A stretch of DNA of 64,000 nt from Chloroflexota bacterium (GTDB lineage Bacteria; Chloroflexota; Anaerolineae; Aggregatilineales; J027), in the NCBI GenBank assembly GCA_013112715.1, contig JABFGB010000007.1:1-64000 (forward strand). Direction: 5' to 3'. The notes beneath the pieces are model-generated. The model saw only the letters and a list, made by a program, of their open reading frames with translations, was not told where the DNA came from and did not search any database. A program made the position numbers and the translations under genes. Shown piece after piece: positions 52,338 to 61,361 of the stretch (position 1 is the stretch's first letter; each line of letters opens with the position of its first letter).

Positions 52338-52994
52338 ATGCTGACCGACCAAGATTTTGCCCTTGAACGCGAGCATATGGTACGGGAACAACTGATTGAC
52401 CGCAATATCAGTGACCCACGAGTATTAGATGCCATGCGCCGTGTTCCTCGCCATGCTTTCGTTCCCGATAATCTCCAGTTTGCTGCTTACCGTGACCGTC
52501 CCCTCCCCATTGGACATGAACAAACGATTTCCCAGCCCTACATCGTGGCGTTGATGCTTGAATTGCTTCAATTGAGCGGGCATGAAATCATTCTGGAAAT
52601 TGGCACCGGGTCAGGCTATCAAACTGCATTATTGGCGGAATTGGGGGCTTTTGTCTATTCGCTTGAGCGCAATCTCGATCTTGCCGAAAAAGCTGGCGAA
52701 CGTTTGGCCGACCTCGGCTATCATAATGTTGAAGTCCTGCCCGGTGATGGCAGTCAGGGATTGGCGGATATGGCCCCCTTTGACGCAATCATCGTGAGTG
52801 CCTGTTCCCCCTCGATTCCCGGCCCCCTCCGTGCTCAGATGCGCGATAACGGACGGATGACAATTCCAGTTGGCTCGATGGAAAGCCAATATTTGGAGCG
52901 GGTCTGGCGTACAGGCGATACATGGCACATTGAACGTTTAATTCCAGTGATGTTTGTACCACTTTTTGGACGCTATGGTTTTACGGGACGCTAA
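52338..52994 (+). CDS. pcm: Protein-L-isoaspartate O-methyltransferase
   Basis: Pcm methylates isoaspartyl residues that arise by ageing, as the first repair step. The 218-residue protein has VREQLIDRNISDPRVLDAMRRVPRHAFVPDN, then the pcm post-core PIGHEQTISQPYIVALM. SAM motif I is EIGTGSGYQTALLAEL. YSLERNLDLAEKAGERL and DAIIVSACSPSIPGPLRAQM follow. All match the family and its usual length. It is followed by a hairpin terminator shared with aceA. Confidence 0.95.
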   Translation: MLTDQDFALEREHMVREQLIDRNISDPRVLDAMRRVPRHAFVPDNLQFAAYRDRPLPIGHEQTISQPYIVALMLELLQLSGHEIILEIGTGSGYQTALLAELGAFVYSLERNLDLAEKAGERLADLGYHNVEVLPGDGSQGLADMAPFDAIIVSACSPSIPGPLRAQMRDNGRMTIPVGSMESQYLERVWRTGDTWHIERLIPVMFVPLFGRYGFTGR

Positions 52995-53021
52995 ACTGTA
53001 AGCCCTTAATAAAAGAACACA

Positions 53022-53056
53022 AAAGAGGCAATTTGCTATGATGCAGTTGCCTCTTT
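53022..53056. terminator. Bidirectional terminator between pcm and aceA
   Basis: A 10-bp stem (53022-53031 with 53047-53056, AAAGAGGCAA and TTGCCTCTTT) has T runs on both outer sides, so it can stop transcripts of pcm and of the convergent aceA. Confidence 0.9.
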
Positions 53057-53078
53057 TTCATTTGATTTAGGTCACAAA

Positions 53079-54371
53079 TCAGTGCGTTTCAAATTGGGCC
53101 ATTTCCGTTGACCCCGCCAGAGCTGCTGTCGAAGTCGCCCCGCTGGTAATCGTCAAGAGCACCTGATCAAAATAGCCTGTGCCAGATTCACGTTGATGGC
53201 GTGTCCCAGAATAGCCATATTGCTCGGCAGCGAATTCTTGCTGCTGCAATTCGACATAGGCGCTCATCCCGGATTGGGCGTAGCGTTGAGCCAAGTCGAA
53301 GGTGTGATAATTGATCGAGTGCCACCCCGCTAATGTGATAAATTGGAATTTGTAGCCCATCGCTCCCAGTTCGCGCTGAAACCGAATGATCGTGATGTCA
53401 TCCAGACGGCGTTTCCAATTGAAAGATGGGGAGCAGTTATAGGCCAGCATCTTATCTGGGTACAGGGCGTGAATCGCCTCCGCAAATTGACGGGCCTCAT
53501 CCAAATCCGGCGTTGAAGTTTCACACCAAATCAAATCCGCATAGGGGGCGTAAGCTAGGCCGCGTGCAATCGCGGATTCAATGCCGGGCTGCACCACAAA
53601 ATAACCTTCAGGAGTACGTTGGCCTGTCGTGAATTGATGGTCGTAAGAATCAATGTCACTCATCAATAGGGTGGCACTGTTGGCATCAGTGCGGGCGATC
53701 AAGACCGTCGGCACATCTAACACATCGGCGGCTAAACGTGCAGCAACCAAAGTACGAATAAACTGCGAGGTGGGGATCAAGACCTTGCCACCCAAATGCC
53801 CACATTTTTTCTCCGCCGCCAATTGATCTTCAAAATGGACACCGGACGCCCCTGCTTCGATCATGGATTTCATCAATTCAAACGCATGGAGCGGGCCACC
53901 AAAACCCGCTTCGGCATCGGCCACAATCGGGGCATACCAATAGGTGCTGTCATCGCCCTCGGCCCGATGAATCTGGTCAGCGCGGGTCAAGGCGTTGTTG
54001 AGGCGCTTAATCAAATTCGGCACGCTGTTGGAAGGGTAGAGGCTCTGGTCAGGATAGGTCTGCCCGGCTAAATTAGCATCAGCGGCGACCTGCCACCCAC
54101 TCAGGTAAATTGCTTTCAAACCAGCCCGTACCATCTGAACCGCTTGTGCCCCGGTCATTGCGCCTAATGTGTGGATATAGGATTCATTTTGCAACAATGA
54201 CCACAGCCGTTCGGCCCCAACCTGTGCTAAAGTGTATTCGACCAAAATCGAAGCACGGAGGCGAAGCACATCCTTTGCACTATAGGGGCGTTGAATACCC
54301 TGCCAACGTGGATTAGTTTGCCATTCACGTTCTAGTTGCTGCTCTTGCTGTTGGATGGTAGTTTTTGGCAT
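53079..54371 (-). CDS. aceA: Isocitrate lyase
   Basis: Isocitrate lyase cuts isocitrate to succinate and glyoxylate, the first step of the glyoxylate bypass. The 430-residue protein carries the active-site motif [14 protein letters not shown] near 190-205, the metal-site region [15 protein letters not shown], the substrate loop YNCSPSFNW and [17 protein letters not shown]. It is close to the length of bacterial AceA. GTGAGAGGACGCC is the ribosome region. It is single and convergent with pcm. No malate synthase gene is seen in the window. The 210-base gap to the divergent regulatory operon shows no certain promoter. Confidence 0.97.
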   Translation of the reverse strand: MPKTTIQQQEQQLEREWQTNPRWQGIQRPYSAKDVLRLRASILVEYTLAQVGAERLWSLLQNESYIHTLGAMTGAQAVQMVRAGLKAIYLSGWQVAADANLAGQTYPDQSLYPSNSVPNLIKRLNNALTRADQIHRAEGDDSTYWYAPIVADAEAGFGGPLHAFELMKSMIEAGASGVHFEDQLAAEKKCGHLGGKVLIPTSQFIRTLVAARLAADVLDVPTVLIARTDANSATLLMSDIDSYDHQFTTGQRTPEGYFVVQPGIESAIARGLAYAPYADLIWCETSTPDLDEARQFAEAIHALYPDKMLAYNCSPSFNWKRRLDDITIIRFQRELGAMGYKFQFITLAGWHSINYHTFDLAQRYAQSGMSAYVELQQQEFAAEQYGYSGTRHQRESGTGYFDQVLLTITSGATSTAALAGSTEMAQFETH

Positions 54372-54581
54372 GGCGTCCTCTCACATGAATTCAATTATTG
54401 GAAATTTGGTGAATCCCGATCTATTGTGAATAATGGTACAAATTCGGGTTATGGGTTAAAACGCATCTTTCGATAGTTTTTGAAAAACAGATGGGTAGGT
54501 CAGTCGGTCAATACTCCCCACCCGGTTGTGTAGGATTTCACAGATCGCCGTTTTGAGGTAAGGTATCGCTTTTGGAGTTTT

Positions 54582-55298
54582 GTGAGGTTAGATAAATTGC
54601 CCCCGAAAAATGAACTTGCCTCGCGGCGGATTCTCTCGGTAACAGAGGAAGAATTAAGCCGCATCGTCTTAGATATTCATGATGGGCCAGTCCAGAATTT
54701 GTTCGCGGCCCTCTCGCTCATTACCCGCTTGCAAAACGAAATTTCCCATCTGTCCTTTGAACAACTACAATCAGCAGGAGTTGGCGAACTTATCCCGATT
54801 GTGGGGCAAGTGGAGAAATTGATTGAAAACTCGCTGCACGAAATTAAATTCTTTTTGGGGACTTTCCGCCCACCTGAATTCCACCGCCGAACACTGGCTT
54901 CGATTGCCGAGGGGTTGGTATATCAGCACGAAGAATGGACAGGCTGCACCGTCGAGTTAAAAATCTTGCCACTGCCTGAAAATATTTCCCTACCCAGTAA
55001 AATCGCACTGTATCGGATTTTGCAGGAAGCACTTTCGAATGGATTTCGCCATGCCGGGGTAGACCGTCAGTGGGTAAAATTATGGAGTGAGGGCAGCATG
55101 ATTTGTTTGGAGGTGGTAGATGAGGGCAAAGGCTTTGATCCACCGCCGCTTGAAGGGCCAACCGCCACCGAACAAGAAGCCCACATCGGCCTACGCGGGA
55201 TGCGTGACCGGGTGGCACTGCTCGACGGCACATTTCAATTGACCAGCAGCCCCGGTAAAGGGACTCGAATTTTAGTGAAGATACCCGCCTATGTCTGA
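54582..55298 (+). CDS. Soluble sensor histidine kinase (NarX/DesK type)
   Basis: The 238-residue protein is a HisKA_3-type kinase without an N-terminal sensor or membrane segment. Residues about 20-90 hold the phosphoacceptor block LSRIVLDIHDGPVQNLFAALSLITRL with His at the DIHDGPVQ position. The ATPase domain has ALYRILQEALSNGFRHAG as the N-box and DEGKGFDPPP, then GLRGMRDRVALLDGTFQLTSSPGKGTRI. Start codon GTG at 54582 has weak support and a TTG at 54597 is possible, with GTGAGG as its ribosome site. It overlaps the response regulator gene by eight bases. Signals must come from a cytosolic ligand or partner. Confidence 0.9.
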   Translation: MRLDKLPPKNELASRRILSVTEEELSRIVLDIHDGPVQNLFAALSLITRLQNEISHLSFEQLQSAGVGELIPIVGQVEKLIENSLHEIKFFLGTFRPPEFHRRTLASIAEGLVYQHEEWTGCTVELKILPLPENISLPSKIALYRILQEALSNGFRHAGVDRQWVKLWSEGSMICLEVVDEGKGFDPPPLEGPTATEQEAHIGLRGMRDRVALLDGTFQLTSSPGKGTRILVKIPAYV

Positions 55299-55929
55299 AA
55301 AAATCCGCCTCATGCTTGCCGATGACCATGCGCTGGTATTGCAGGGGTTAACCACGCTGCTGGAACAAATCCCGGATATGGAAGTCGTGGCGACGGCCCA
55401 TAATGGTGACGAACTATTGAACCTCTTAGGCCAGCATCAAGTTGATGTAGTGGTTATGGATTTACAGATGCCCTATCACGGGTTGACGGCCCTTGCGGAA
55501 ATCCGCAAACGGGGTATGGCGGTGCATGTGCTGGTACTGACCGCTTTTGGGGATGGAGACAGTATCCGGTCGGCCCTTGAATTGGAGGCGGAAGGGTTCG
55601 CCCTTAAAACGGAATCTCCCACCCAGACCGTCGAGGCGATTCGACAGGTAGCACAGGGGCGATTGGTCTTTCCGCGTGCTGCCCAACGCTGGTTGGCGGT
55701 ACAGCAGAAACCTCAGATTCAAGCCGAAAGCCTGCTATCGCCGCGTGAATTGGATGTCTTGAAACAAGTTGCACGTGGGTTGACCAACCCAGAAATTGCA
55801 GGTCAGTTGAATGTCAGCGAAAATACCGTGCGTTTTCATCTAAAAAATATTTTTGAGAAATTGGGAGTCACCAATCGCACTGAAGCCGCCGCATGGTTTT
55901 TTCAACAGGGTGGTTCAGCCGAATTGTAA
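55291..55929 (+). CDS. NarL/LuxR-family response regulator
   Basis: The 212-residue protein has an intact receiver domain (residues 4-120): the acidic pair LADDHALVL, the phospho-Asp in VVMDLQMPYHG at about position 54, Thr in LTAFGDGDS and Lys in ALKTESP. A LuxR-type helix-turn-helix follows (LSPRELDVLKQVARGLTNPEIAGQLNVSENTVRFHLKNIFEKLG, about 150-195). The partner kinase is the gene before it. Its target may include this operon, which also carries an ECF sigma factor. Confidence 0.95.
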   Translation: MSEKIRLMLADDHALVLQGLTTLLEQIPDMEVVATAHNGDELLNLLGQHQVDVVVMDLQMPYHGLTALAEIRKRGMAVHVLVLTAFGDGDSIRSALELEAEGFALKTESPTQTVEAIRQVAQGRLVFPRAAQRWLAVQQKPQIQAESLLSPRELDVLKQVARGLTNPEIAGQLNVSENTVRFHLKNIFEKLGVTNRTEAAAWFFQQGGSAEL

Positions 55930-55941
55930 TGGGGGAAATCC

Positions 55942-56577
55942 ATGTTAACGATTGAGGACGCAGACATCATTCAAGGACTTCGACGTGGCGACGAAAGCGT
56001 CTTTGTATCCCTGTTTGACGGCTATCAAAACTCATTGCTCCGCTTGGCATTGATGTATGCCACCGACCAGCGACTTGCCGAAGAAATTGTCCAAGAGACA
56101 TGGCTGGCGGTCTTAAAAGGCATACATCGCTTTGAGGGTCGTTCGGCGCTCAAAACATGGATATACAGCATCCTCATCAATCGAGCCAAAACCGTTGCCC
56201 AACGCGAAGGTCGTTACAATAACCTGACGCTATCCCTTGATGAGCAGACTGAATCGAACGAACCATCCGTGCCGGTAGATCGCTTTCATCCGGACGACGA
56301 TCACCCCTATCCGCATCATTGGCTGAACGGCCCTTCGGATTGGGGTGAGCTACCTGAGGAAAAATTACTCTCGGATGAGACCCAAAAGGTGATTTTAGCC
56401 GCGATTGACGGCCTATCGCCAAATCAGCGTGAAATCATTACCCTGCGTGATATTGAAATGCTGTCGTCCGAAGAAGCCTGTAACATCTTAGGGATTAGTG
56501 AGTCTAATCAGCGGGTTTTGCTGCATCGCGCACGAGCCAAAGTACGGCAGGCATTGGAAGAATATTTGGAGCGATAA
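55942..56577 (+). CDS. ECF-type RNA polymerase sigma factor
   Basis: The 211-residue protein has region 2 at about 25-95 (LFDGYQNSLLRLALMYATDQRLAEEIVQETWLAVLKGI, then FEGRSALKTWIYSILINRAK) and region 4 at about 145-205 (LSPNQREIITLRDIEMLSSEEACNILGISESNQRVLLHRARAKVRQALEEYL). The linker between them, about 45 residues with VDRFHPDDDHPYPHHWLNGP, is longer than in most ECF factors and has His/Asp/Pro-rich sequence. It is 12 bases after the response regulator and 11 bases before the anti-sigma gene, so one transcript is likely. Confidence 0.95.
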   Translation: MLTIEDADIIQGLRRGDESVFVSLFDGYQNSLLRLALMYATDQRLAEEIVQETWLAVLKGIHRFEGRSALKTWIYSILINRAKTVAQREGRYNNLTLSLDEQTESNEPSVPVDRFHPDDDHPYPHHWLNGPSDWGELPEEKLLSDETQKVILAAIDGLSPNQREIITLRDIEMLSSEEACNILGISESNQRVLLHRARAKVRQALEEYLER

Positions 56578-56588
56578 GACGGGCAAAT

Positions 56589-56870
56589 ATGGACGAACAC
56601 GATTTAACCTGCCAAGAATTGGTAGAATTGGTTACAGATTATTTGGAAGGGGCATTGCCTGAAAAGCAGTTTAAGCGTTTTGAGCAACACCTCTCCGGCT
56701 GTCATGATTGTCATCATTATTTTGACCAGATGCGGTATACCATCCGTCTGGTGGGTCGGCTTTCCGAATCACACTTGAGTTCCGGGGCCAAAGATGAACT
56801 TCTCAGCTTGTTCCGCGATTGGAAAAAAGAATTGCCTGAACAGGAAAAACCCGAAAACTTAGAAGAATAG
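56589..56870 (+). CDS. Zinc-finger anti-sigma factor
   Basis: The 93-residue protein matches the ZAS/zf-HC2 family of anti-sigma factors. Residues 6-60 hold CQELVELVTDYLEGALPEKQFKRFEQHLSGCHDCHHYFDQM, in which HLSGCHDC gives the zinc-binding H-x3-C-x2-C. There is no membrane helix, so it is a cytosolic regulator. It lies next to its sigma factor, as expected, and probably holds it inactive until a signal (often redox or zinc loss) releases it. The acidic C-terminus has no recognised domain. Confidence 0.92.
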   Translation: MDEHDLTCQELVELVTDYLEGALPEKQFKRFEQHLSGCHDCHHYFDQMRYTIRLVGRLSESHLSSGAKDELLSLFRDWKKELPEQEKPENLEE

Positions 56871-56892
56871 TTGGTTATTTCATCCAAATGTA

Positions 56893-56921
56893 TTGACAGA
56901 AAATTTGGACTGCGTTATCTT
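56893..56921 (+). promoter_or_regulatory. Probable promoter of the lysW operon leader
   Basis: Perfect TTGACA (56893-56898), 17 bases, then TATCTT (56916-56921). Transcription would start near 56928 and run about 380 bases before lysW. Confidence 0.6.
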
Positions 56922-56990
56922 TTTGCCCACTTACAAAGTATCAACGAGCCATTCATCAATATGACCATTTCATCTGTGACTTTGAAAAAA

Positions 56991-57037
56991 GGCAAAAAAA
57001 CGAACCGCACCTAACTGGGTGGTTTTTGTGTTTTGCC
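56991..57037 (+). terminator. Terminator-like hairpin 1 in the lysW leader
   Basis: GGCAAAA (56991-56997) pairs with TTTTGCC (57031-57037), with an inner ACC/CACC and GGTG/GGT stem and a T run. It may end the ECF operon or be the first regulatory hairpin of the lysine leader. Confidence 0.6.
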
Positions 57038-57050
57038 AAGAAGGGCACAG

Positions 57051-57101
57051 CCAAAAAACAGAAATGAATGCCACCCGATGCGGTGGTTTTTTGTTTTTTG
57101 G
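57051..57101 (+). terminator. Terminator-like hairpin 2 in the lysW leader
   Basis: CCACC (57071-57075) pairs with GGTGG (57082-57086), then TTTTTTGTTTTTTGG. The outer CCAAAAAA (57051-57058) and TTTTTTGG (57094-57101) also pair. It looks symmetrical enough to work on either strand. Confidence 0.65.
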
Positions 57102-57149
57102 GTCATGGGTAACAGGGAAATCAGCATGTTTTTTATAGACAGCATCAGC

Positions 57150-57272
57150 AAAAAAGCGAAAAAAACGAACACCCGCTGGCGGCGATTAGCCCGACAGTGC
57201 GCTTGATGCTGGATTGAATGCAATCAACCCGCCGCGCCCTCTCTGGTAAATCGCTAGAGGGGGCGTTTTTGT
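57150..57272 (+). promoter_or_regulatory. Structured leader and third terminator just before lysW, possible attenuator
   Basis: GCGGCG (57180-57184 region) can pair with CGCCGC (57230-57235 region), enclosing a GATTG/CAATC hairpin (57212-57225). CGCCCTCT (57235-57242) pairs with AGAGGG at 57256-57261, part of AGAGGGGGCG (57256-57265), before TTTTTGTTT, a terminator 40 bases before the lysW start. The two structures compete for the same bases, as in attenuators. No known riboswitch consensus was seen. The whole 440-base gap 56871-57310 has no gene. Confidence 0.5.
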
Positions 57273-57310
57273 TTCTTAGCCAAGTGTTCAATCAATAGGA
57301 GCGTTTCAAA

Positions 57311-57487
57311 ATGAGCAATAACAATGTCGAATGTCTGGAATGTGGTGCGGATATACGAGTGCCCAACAATGTCATGCAGGGCGAAATCTTAAAGTGCGGT
57401 GACTGCGGCATTGAGCTAGAAGTCACCGAACTGAACCCCCTGACCATTGACCTCGCGCCGATGGAAATGGAGGACTGGGGCGAATGA
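57311..57487 (+). CDS. lysW: LysW amino-group carrier protein
   Basis: LysW carries the alpha-aminoadipate intermediates of lysine synthesis on its C-terminal Glu, which protects the amino group. The 58-residue protein has the zinc-ribbon Cys pairs CLECG and CGDCG and ends in MEMEDWGE, where the last Glu is the attachment site. AGGAG lies nine bases before the ATG at 57311. The stop overlaps lysX by four bases. Its size keeps it below common gene-size cutoffs, but length and motifs leave little doubt. Confidence 0.96.
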   Translation: MSNNNVECLECGADIRVPNNVMQGEILKCGDCGIELEVTELNPLTIDLAPMEMEDWGE

Positions 57488-58347
57488 GTGCCAGAATCGG
57501 AATTTTGTGCAGCCGCGTCCGCATTGAAGAAAAATTGTTGTTCGCGGCATTCGACGAACTAGGTATAAATCCAGTGCGTTTGGATGAACGGGAGATGATC
57601 GCACGGGTTGGCGAATTCGCCCCGGAAGTGGATGTGGTGTTGGAACGCAGCATCAGCACCTCGGCGGGATTGGTCGCGGCCCAATTGTTGGAGGCGGCCC
57701 ATATCCCTGTCATCAACAGCTATGCCACCGCCAGCACCTGCGCCGATAAGATTCGTACCACCATCGCGTTGGCTCAACGGGGTGTGCCGCAACCGATTAC
57801 CGAAGTCGCCATGAGTGCCGAATCTGCCCTTGCCGCGATTGAGCAGATGGGCTATCCGGTTGTCCTCAAGCCGACCATTGGTTCATGGGGGCGCCTGCTG
57901 GCACGGATCAATGATCGGGACGCCGCCGAAGCCATTCTTGAACACAAAGAAACGTTAGGGGGTGTCAGTCACCAAATTTATTATATTCAGGAATATATCG
58001 AAAAGCCTGCCCGTGACATCCGTGCTTTTGTCATCGGCACGGAAACCATCTGCACGATCTACCGCAACTCGCCCCACTGGATAACCAACACGGCACGCGG
58101 CGGCAAGGCCAGCAACTGCCCCATCACCGATGATATTGCCGAAATTTGCCAGAACGCGGCGTTGGCGGTCAGCGGGGGACAGGGGGGCATCTTGGCGATT
58201 GATTTGTTGGAAGACCCCGAACGCGGTTTGCTGGTCTGCGAAGTCAACCACACGATGGAATTTCGCAACAGCATTGATACAACGGGGGTCAATATCCCGC
58301 TACGTATGGCCCAATTTGTGCTGAACAGTGTCGAGGTGGTGCGATGA
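57484..58347 (+). CDS. lysX: Alpha-aminoadipate--LysW ligase
   Basis: LysX is an ATP-grasp enzyme that joins alpha-aminoadipate to the C-terminal Glu of LysW. The 287-residue sequence follows Thermus LysX closely as I recall it: [40 protein letters not shown], the segment [37 protein letters not shown] and [20 protein letters not shown]. These contain the ATP- and metal-binding Lys, Glu and Asn residues. Related ArgX enzymes act on glutamate in arginine synthesis, so dual use is conceivable. It overlaps both lysW and lysY by four bases. Confidence 0.93.
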   Translation: MSARIGILCSRVRIEEKLLFAAFDELGINPVRLDEREMIARVGEFAPEVDVVLERSISTSAGLVAAQLLEAAHIPVINSYATASTCADKIRTTIALAQRGVPQPITEVAMSAESALAAIEQMGYPVVLKPTIGSWGRLLARINDRDAAEAILEHKETLGGVSHQIYYIQEYIEKPARDIRAFVIGTETICTIYRNSPHWITNTARGGKASNCPITDDIAEICQNAALAVSGGQGGILAIDLLEDPERGLLVCEVNHTMEFRNSIDTTGVNIPLRMAQFVLNSVEVVR

Positions 58348-59390
58348 GTCGGTTGCAAGTTGGTATCGTTGCGGCATCGGGCTATACAGGCGGGGAATTA
58401 TTACGCCTGCTCAGTCAGCACCCACAGGTAGAAATTGTGCAGGTGACGGCGGGGCGCAATGTAGGCAAGTTTGTCCACAACGTCCATCCCCATTTGCGGG
58501 GTCAGTTGAATCTGCAATTTATCGCGGATGAGGGTCTGCAACCCTGTGATATATTGTTTCTCGCACTGCCACATGGACAAGCCCAACAGTCTATCGAACA
58601 CTACACCACCCTCGCCCCACGTATTATTGACCTTAGTGCCGATTTCCGCCTCCGCAACCCTGCCGACTACGCCACCACCTATGCCCATGACCATCATGCA
58701 CCGACGTGGTTAGATCGCTTTGTGTACGGCCTGCCGGAAATCAACCGCCAAGCCTTAATCGGCGCGAATTACGCCAGCGGGGTCGGCTGCAACGCGACGG
58801 CGACCACATTGGCGCTGTGGGCATTGGTGCGTGCTGGGATTTTGAATGCCGACCAACCGATTTTTGCTGATATTAAGGTCGGCAGCAGCGAGGCAGGCAG
58901 CACACCGACCCCCGCCAGCCATCACCCGGCCCGGAGTGGCATCGTGCGCCCCTTCCAACTCACCGGACATCGGCATGAGGCGGAAGTCCGTCAGGCCCTA
59001 CGTGATTGCGGTGATTTCGATGTCCGGATGGCGGTGACGAGTGTCGAAATGGTGCGCGGGGTGGCGGTGGCGGCGCATGTCACATTGCCCACTGGACTAC
59101 GAGAACGGGACTTGTGGCAGGCGTATCGGGGTGCATGGAAGGGGGAACCGTTTGTGCGTATTGTGCATGAGCAGGATGGTCTGCACCGTCATCCAGAACC
59201 ACGCCTCTTGGCAGGCACAAATTATGCCGATGTCGGCTGGGAATATGACCCGGCTACCGGACGCACAGTATTGCTGGCAGCGATTGATAATCTTGGTAAA
59301 GGCGCGGCGGGGAGTGCCGTGCAGTGTATGAATTTGATGTGTGGATTCGACGAAACAACCGCATTGACCTTTGGGGGAATTTATCCATGA
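58344..59390 (+). CDS. lysY: LysW-gamma-aminoadipyl phosphate reductase (ArgC family)
   Basis: LysY reduces the phosphorylated LysW intermediate to the semialdehyde with NADPH. The 348 residues show the dinucleotide motif [17 protein letters not shown], the catalytic Cys in [19 protein letters not shown] and the [11 protein letters not shown] region with the catalytic His. The same fold is used by ArgC in arginine synthesis, so a shared role is possible. The stop overlaps lysZ by four bases. Confidence 0.93.
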   Translation: MSRLQVGIVAASGYTGGELLRLLSQHPQVEIVQVTAGRNVGKFVHNVHPHLRGQLNLQFIADEGLQPCDILFLALPHGQAQQSIEHYTTLAPRIIDLSADFRLRNPADYATTYAHDHHAPTWLDRFVYGLPEINRQALIGANYASGVGCNATATTLALWALVRAGILNADQPIFADIKVGSSEAGSTPTPASHHPARSGIVRPFQLTGHRHEAEVRQALRDCGDFDVRMAVTSVEMVRGVAVAAHVTLPTGLRERDLWQAYRGAWKGEPFVRIVHEQDGLHRHPEPRLLAGTNYADVGWEYDPATGRTVLLAAIDNLGKGAAGSAVQCMNLMCGFDETTALTFGGIYP

Positions 59391-60205
59391 CAAGTGTTTT
59401 GAAGATCGGGGGCGGCGCTGGGGTTGACCATCACGCCGTCCTCCGCAATTTAGCCGAACGTATTCAAGCAGGTGAACGCTGGGTTTTGGTACATGGCACC
59501 AGCGCCGCCGCCGATGACTTGGCTGGTCGGTTGGGGGTTGAGGTACGTACCATCACCAGCCCCGGCGGGCATGTCAGCCGCTACACCGATGCCCAAATGA
59601 TCGGCCTTTATGAGATGGCCGCCGCCGCCGTGAACCAACAATTGTGTGCTGAATTATCGGGCTATGGCGTGCGGGTGGTTGGATTAGCTGGCCCAACTGT
59701 CATCACGGCCCAACGTAAGCAGGCCATTCGTGCCATTCAAAATGGACGACCTGTGGTCATTCGGGATGATTTTTCGGGCCGCATTACAGGTATTGACCAT
59801 GATTTGCTTGAATCTTTATTGGATGCAGGCTACACCCCGGTCATCGCACCATTGGCAATTGGCGAAGCAGGTGAATCCTTGAACGTGGATGGGGATTTAA
59901 TCGCCGCCACCGCTGCCCGTGCGCTTAACGCTGATTTGCTGATGATTCTAAGCAATGTCCCCGGCTTGCTGCGTGATGTCAATGACCCGGCCTCGGTGAT
60001 TGAGCATTTCGCCTTACACGAAATCGAGCGTTATGAAAATTTCGCGGCGGGGCGCATGAAGAAGAAATTATTGGCGGCGCGGGAAGCAAATATCGAGCAG
60101 GTCATTTTAGCCGATTCCCGACTGGCAAATCCGATTGACGCGGCACTGGCGGGTGCGGGCACACATATTTGGCGGGAGGGACAGCATATTGGACACCATG
60201 CTTGA
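59387..60205 (+). CDS. lysZ: LysW-aminoadipate kinase (ArgB family)
   Basis: LysZ phosphorylates the side-chain carboxyl of aminoadipate held on LysW. I start at the ATG at 59387 that overlaps the lysY stop; a longer frame upstream lies inside lysY. The 272 residues contain the amino-acid kinase features VLKIGGGAGVDHHAVL, VHGTSAAADDLAGRLG, RYTDAQMIGLYEMA, NVDGDLIAATAARALNADLLMILSNVPGLL and the final AAGRMKKKLLAA. In this family the opening Lys and the NVDGD metal loop bind ATP. It overlaps lysJ by eight bases. Confidence 0.93.
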   Translation: MTSVLKIGGGAGVDHHAVLRNLAERIQAGERWVLVHGTSAAADDLAGRLGVEVRTITSPGGHVSRYTDAQMIGLYEMAAAAVNQQLCAELSGYGVRVVGLAGPTVITAQRKQAIRAIQNGRPVVIRDDFSGRITGIDHDLLESLLDAGYTPVIAPLAIGEAGESLNVDGDLIAATAARALNADLLMILSNVPGLLRDVNDPASVIEHFALHEIERYENFAAGRMKKKLLAAREANIEQVILADSRLANPIDAALAGAGTHIWREGQHIGHHA

Positions 60206-61361
60206 CACTGTTGCCCTTGAACAAGCCCACACCAGCGGCGTCTACCTGAAGCGCGATTTGCAAATTGAGCGCGGCGAAGGCGCTTATCTCTATGATACGA
60301 CGGGTCGGCGTTACATAGATTGCGTCGGGGGGCAGGGGACGGCGAATTTAGGCCATGCTCACCCCACGATTGTCACTGCCATTCAACAGCAGGCCGCCGA
60401 ACTCATTTCATGCCCCGAACTTTTCCACAACCCGATACGGGCGCAGTACCAAGCCGCCTTGTGTGAGGCCGCTGGCATGAATCGCGTGTTTCTATGCAAC
60501 AGCGGGGCAGAGTCGGTGGAGGCCGCCATCAAGTTTGCACGCGCCAGCACCGGGCGGACGGGCATTATTTCGACCATGCGTGGGTTTCATGGACGCACCT
60601 TTGGCGCACTCAGCGTGACATGGAACAAATCCTACCGTGAACCAGTTGAGCCGCTTGTGCCGGGGGTCAATTTTGTGCCGTTTAATAATATTGAGAGATT
60701 GCAAGCAGCGCTGAACGATACCGTAGCGGCGGTGATCGTCGAAGTTGTGCAGGGTGAAGGTGGCGTCTATCCAGCCGAACCGGGCTATTTGCAGACCGTC
60801 CAAGAATTGTGCCGCGCCAACGGGACACTGCTGATTGTAGATGAAGTGCAAACCGGATTTGGGCGCACCGGAAGCCTATTTGCCCATCAACAGGATGGCA
60901 TCACGCCTGATTTGCTGTGCCTCGCCAAGAGCATCGCAGGGGGCTTGCCAATGGGAGCGGTCTTGATTGGCGAACGGGTGAACGAACTTGCTCCCTCGCT
61001 TCACAGTAGCACATTTGGCGGCAATCCGTTGGCGTGTGCGGCGGCATTGGCGACCCTTGAAGTGCTCCAAAATACCGATGTGATTGAACAGACCCGTCAG
61101 CGTGGCACTGCCGTGATGGAATATTTACGGAATACTCTCGCCGCAAGCATGATACGAGAGGTGCGTGGACGCGGGCTGTTGATTGGGATTGAACTCCGTG
61201 ATAAGGCCGCACCATTTTTGCGCCGACTACAAGAGGAGGGCGTGTTGGTACTGACCGCTGGCCCAACCGTTTTACGACTGCTACCCCCACTTGTGATTAG
61301 TGAATCCGATTTATGGGAAGTCATTTCGATTATCGAAAGGGTTTTGACCGATGCCGCTTAA
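60198..61361 (+). CDS. lysJ: LysW-aminoadipate semialdehyde aminotransferase
   Basis: LysJ is a PLP-dependent class III aminotransferase that turns the LysW-bound semialdehyde into LysW-lysine. The ATG at 60198 overlaps the lysZ stop by eight bases and gives 387 residues, as expected for ArgD-like enzymes. Visible motifs are GAYLYDTTGRRYIDCVGGQG, CNSGAESVEAAIKFAR, LLIVDEVQTGFGRTGSLFAHQ with the cofactor-binding Asp, and LCLAKSIAGGLPMGAVLIG with the Schiff-base Lys. It may also act as ArgD in arginine synthesis. It overlaps the homocitrate synthase gene by 11 bases. Confidence 0.94.
   Translation: MLDTVALEQAHTSGVYLKRDLQIERGEGAYLYDTTGRRYIDCVGGQGTANLGHAHPTIVTAIQQQAAELISCPELFHNPIRAQYQAALCEAAGMNRVFLCNSGAESVEAAIKFARASTGRTGIISTMRGFHGRTFGALSVTWNKSYREPVEPLVPGVNFVPFNNIERLQAALNDTVAAVIVEVVQGEGGVYPAEPGYLQTVQELCRANGTLLIVDEVQTGFGRTGSLFAHQQDGITPDLLCLAKSIAGGLPMGAVLIGERVNELAPSLHSSTFGGNPLACAAALATLEVLQNTDVIEQTRQRGTAVMEYLRNTLAASMIREVRGRGLLIGIELRDKAAPFLRRLQEEGVLVLTAGPTVLRLLPPLVISESDLWEVISIIERVLTDAA

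Noticed and set aside
57001..57120. T-box-like GGGTGG and ACCGC fragments in the lysW leader
   Set aside because: The full T-box sequence and the specifier stem were not found; GGTGG simply pairs with CCACC in terminator-like stems.
57150..57260. Possible lysine riboswitch before lysW
   Set aside because: The conserved L-box junction sequences were not seen by eye. A covariance search would decide.
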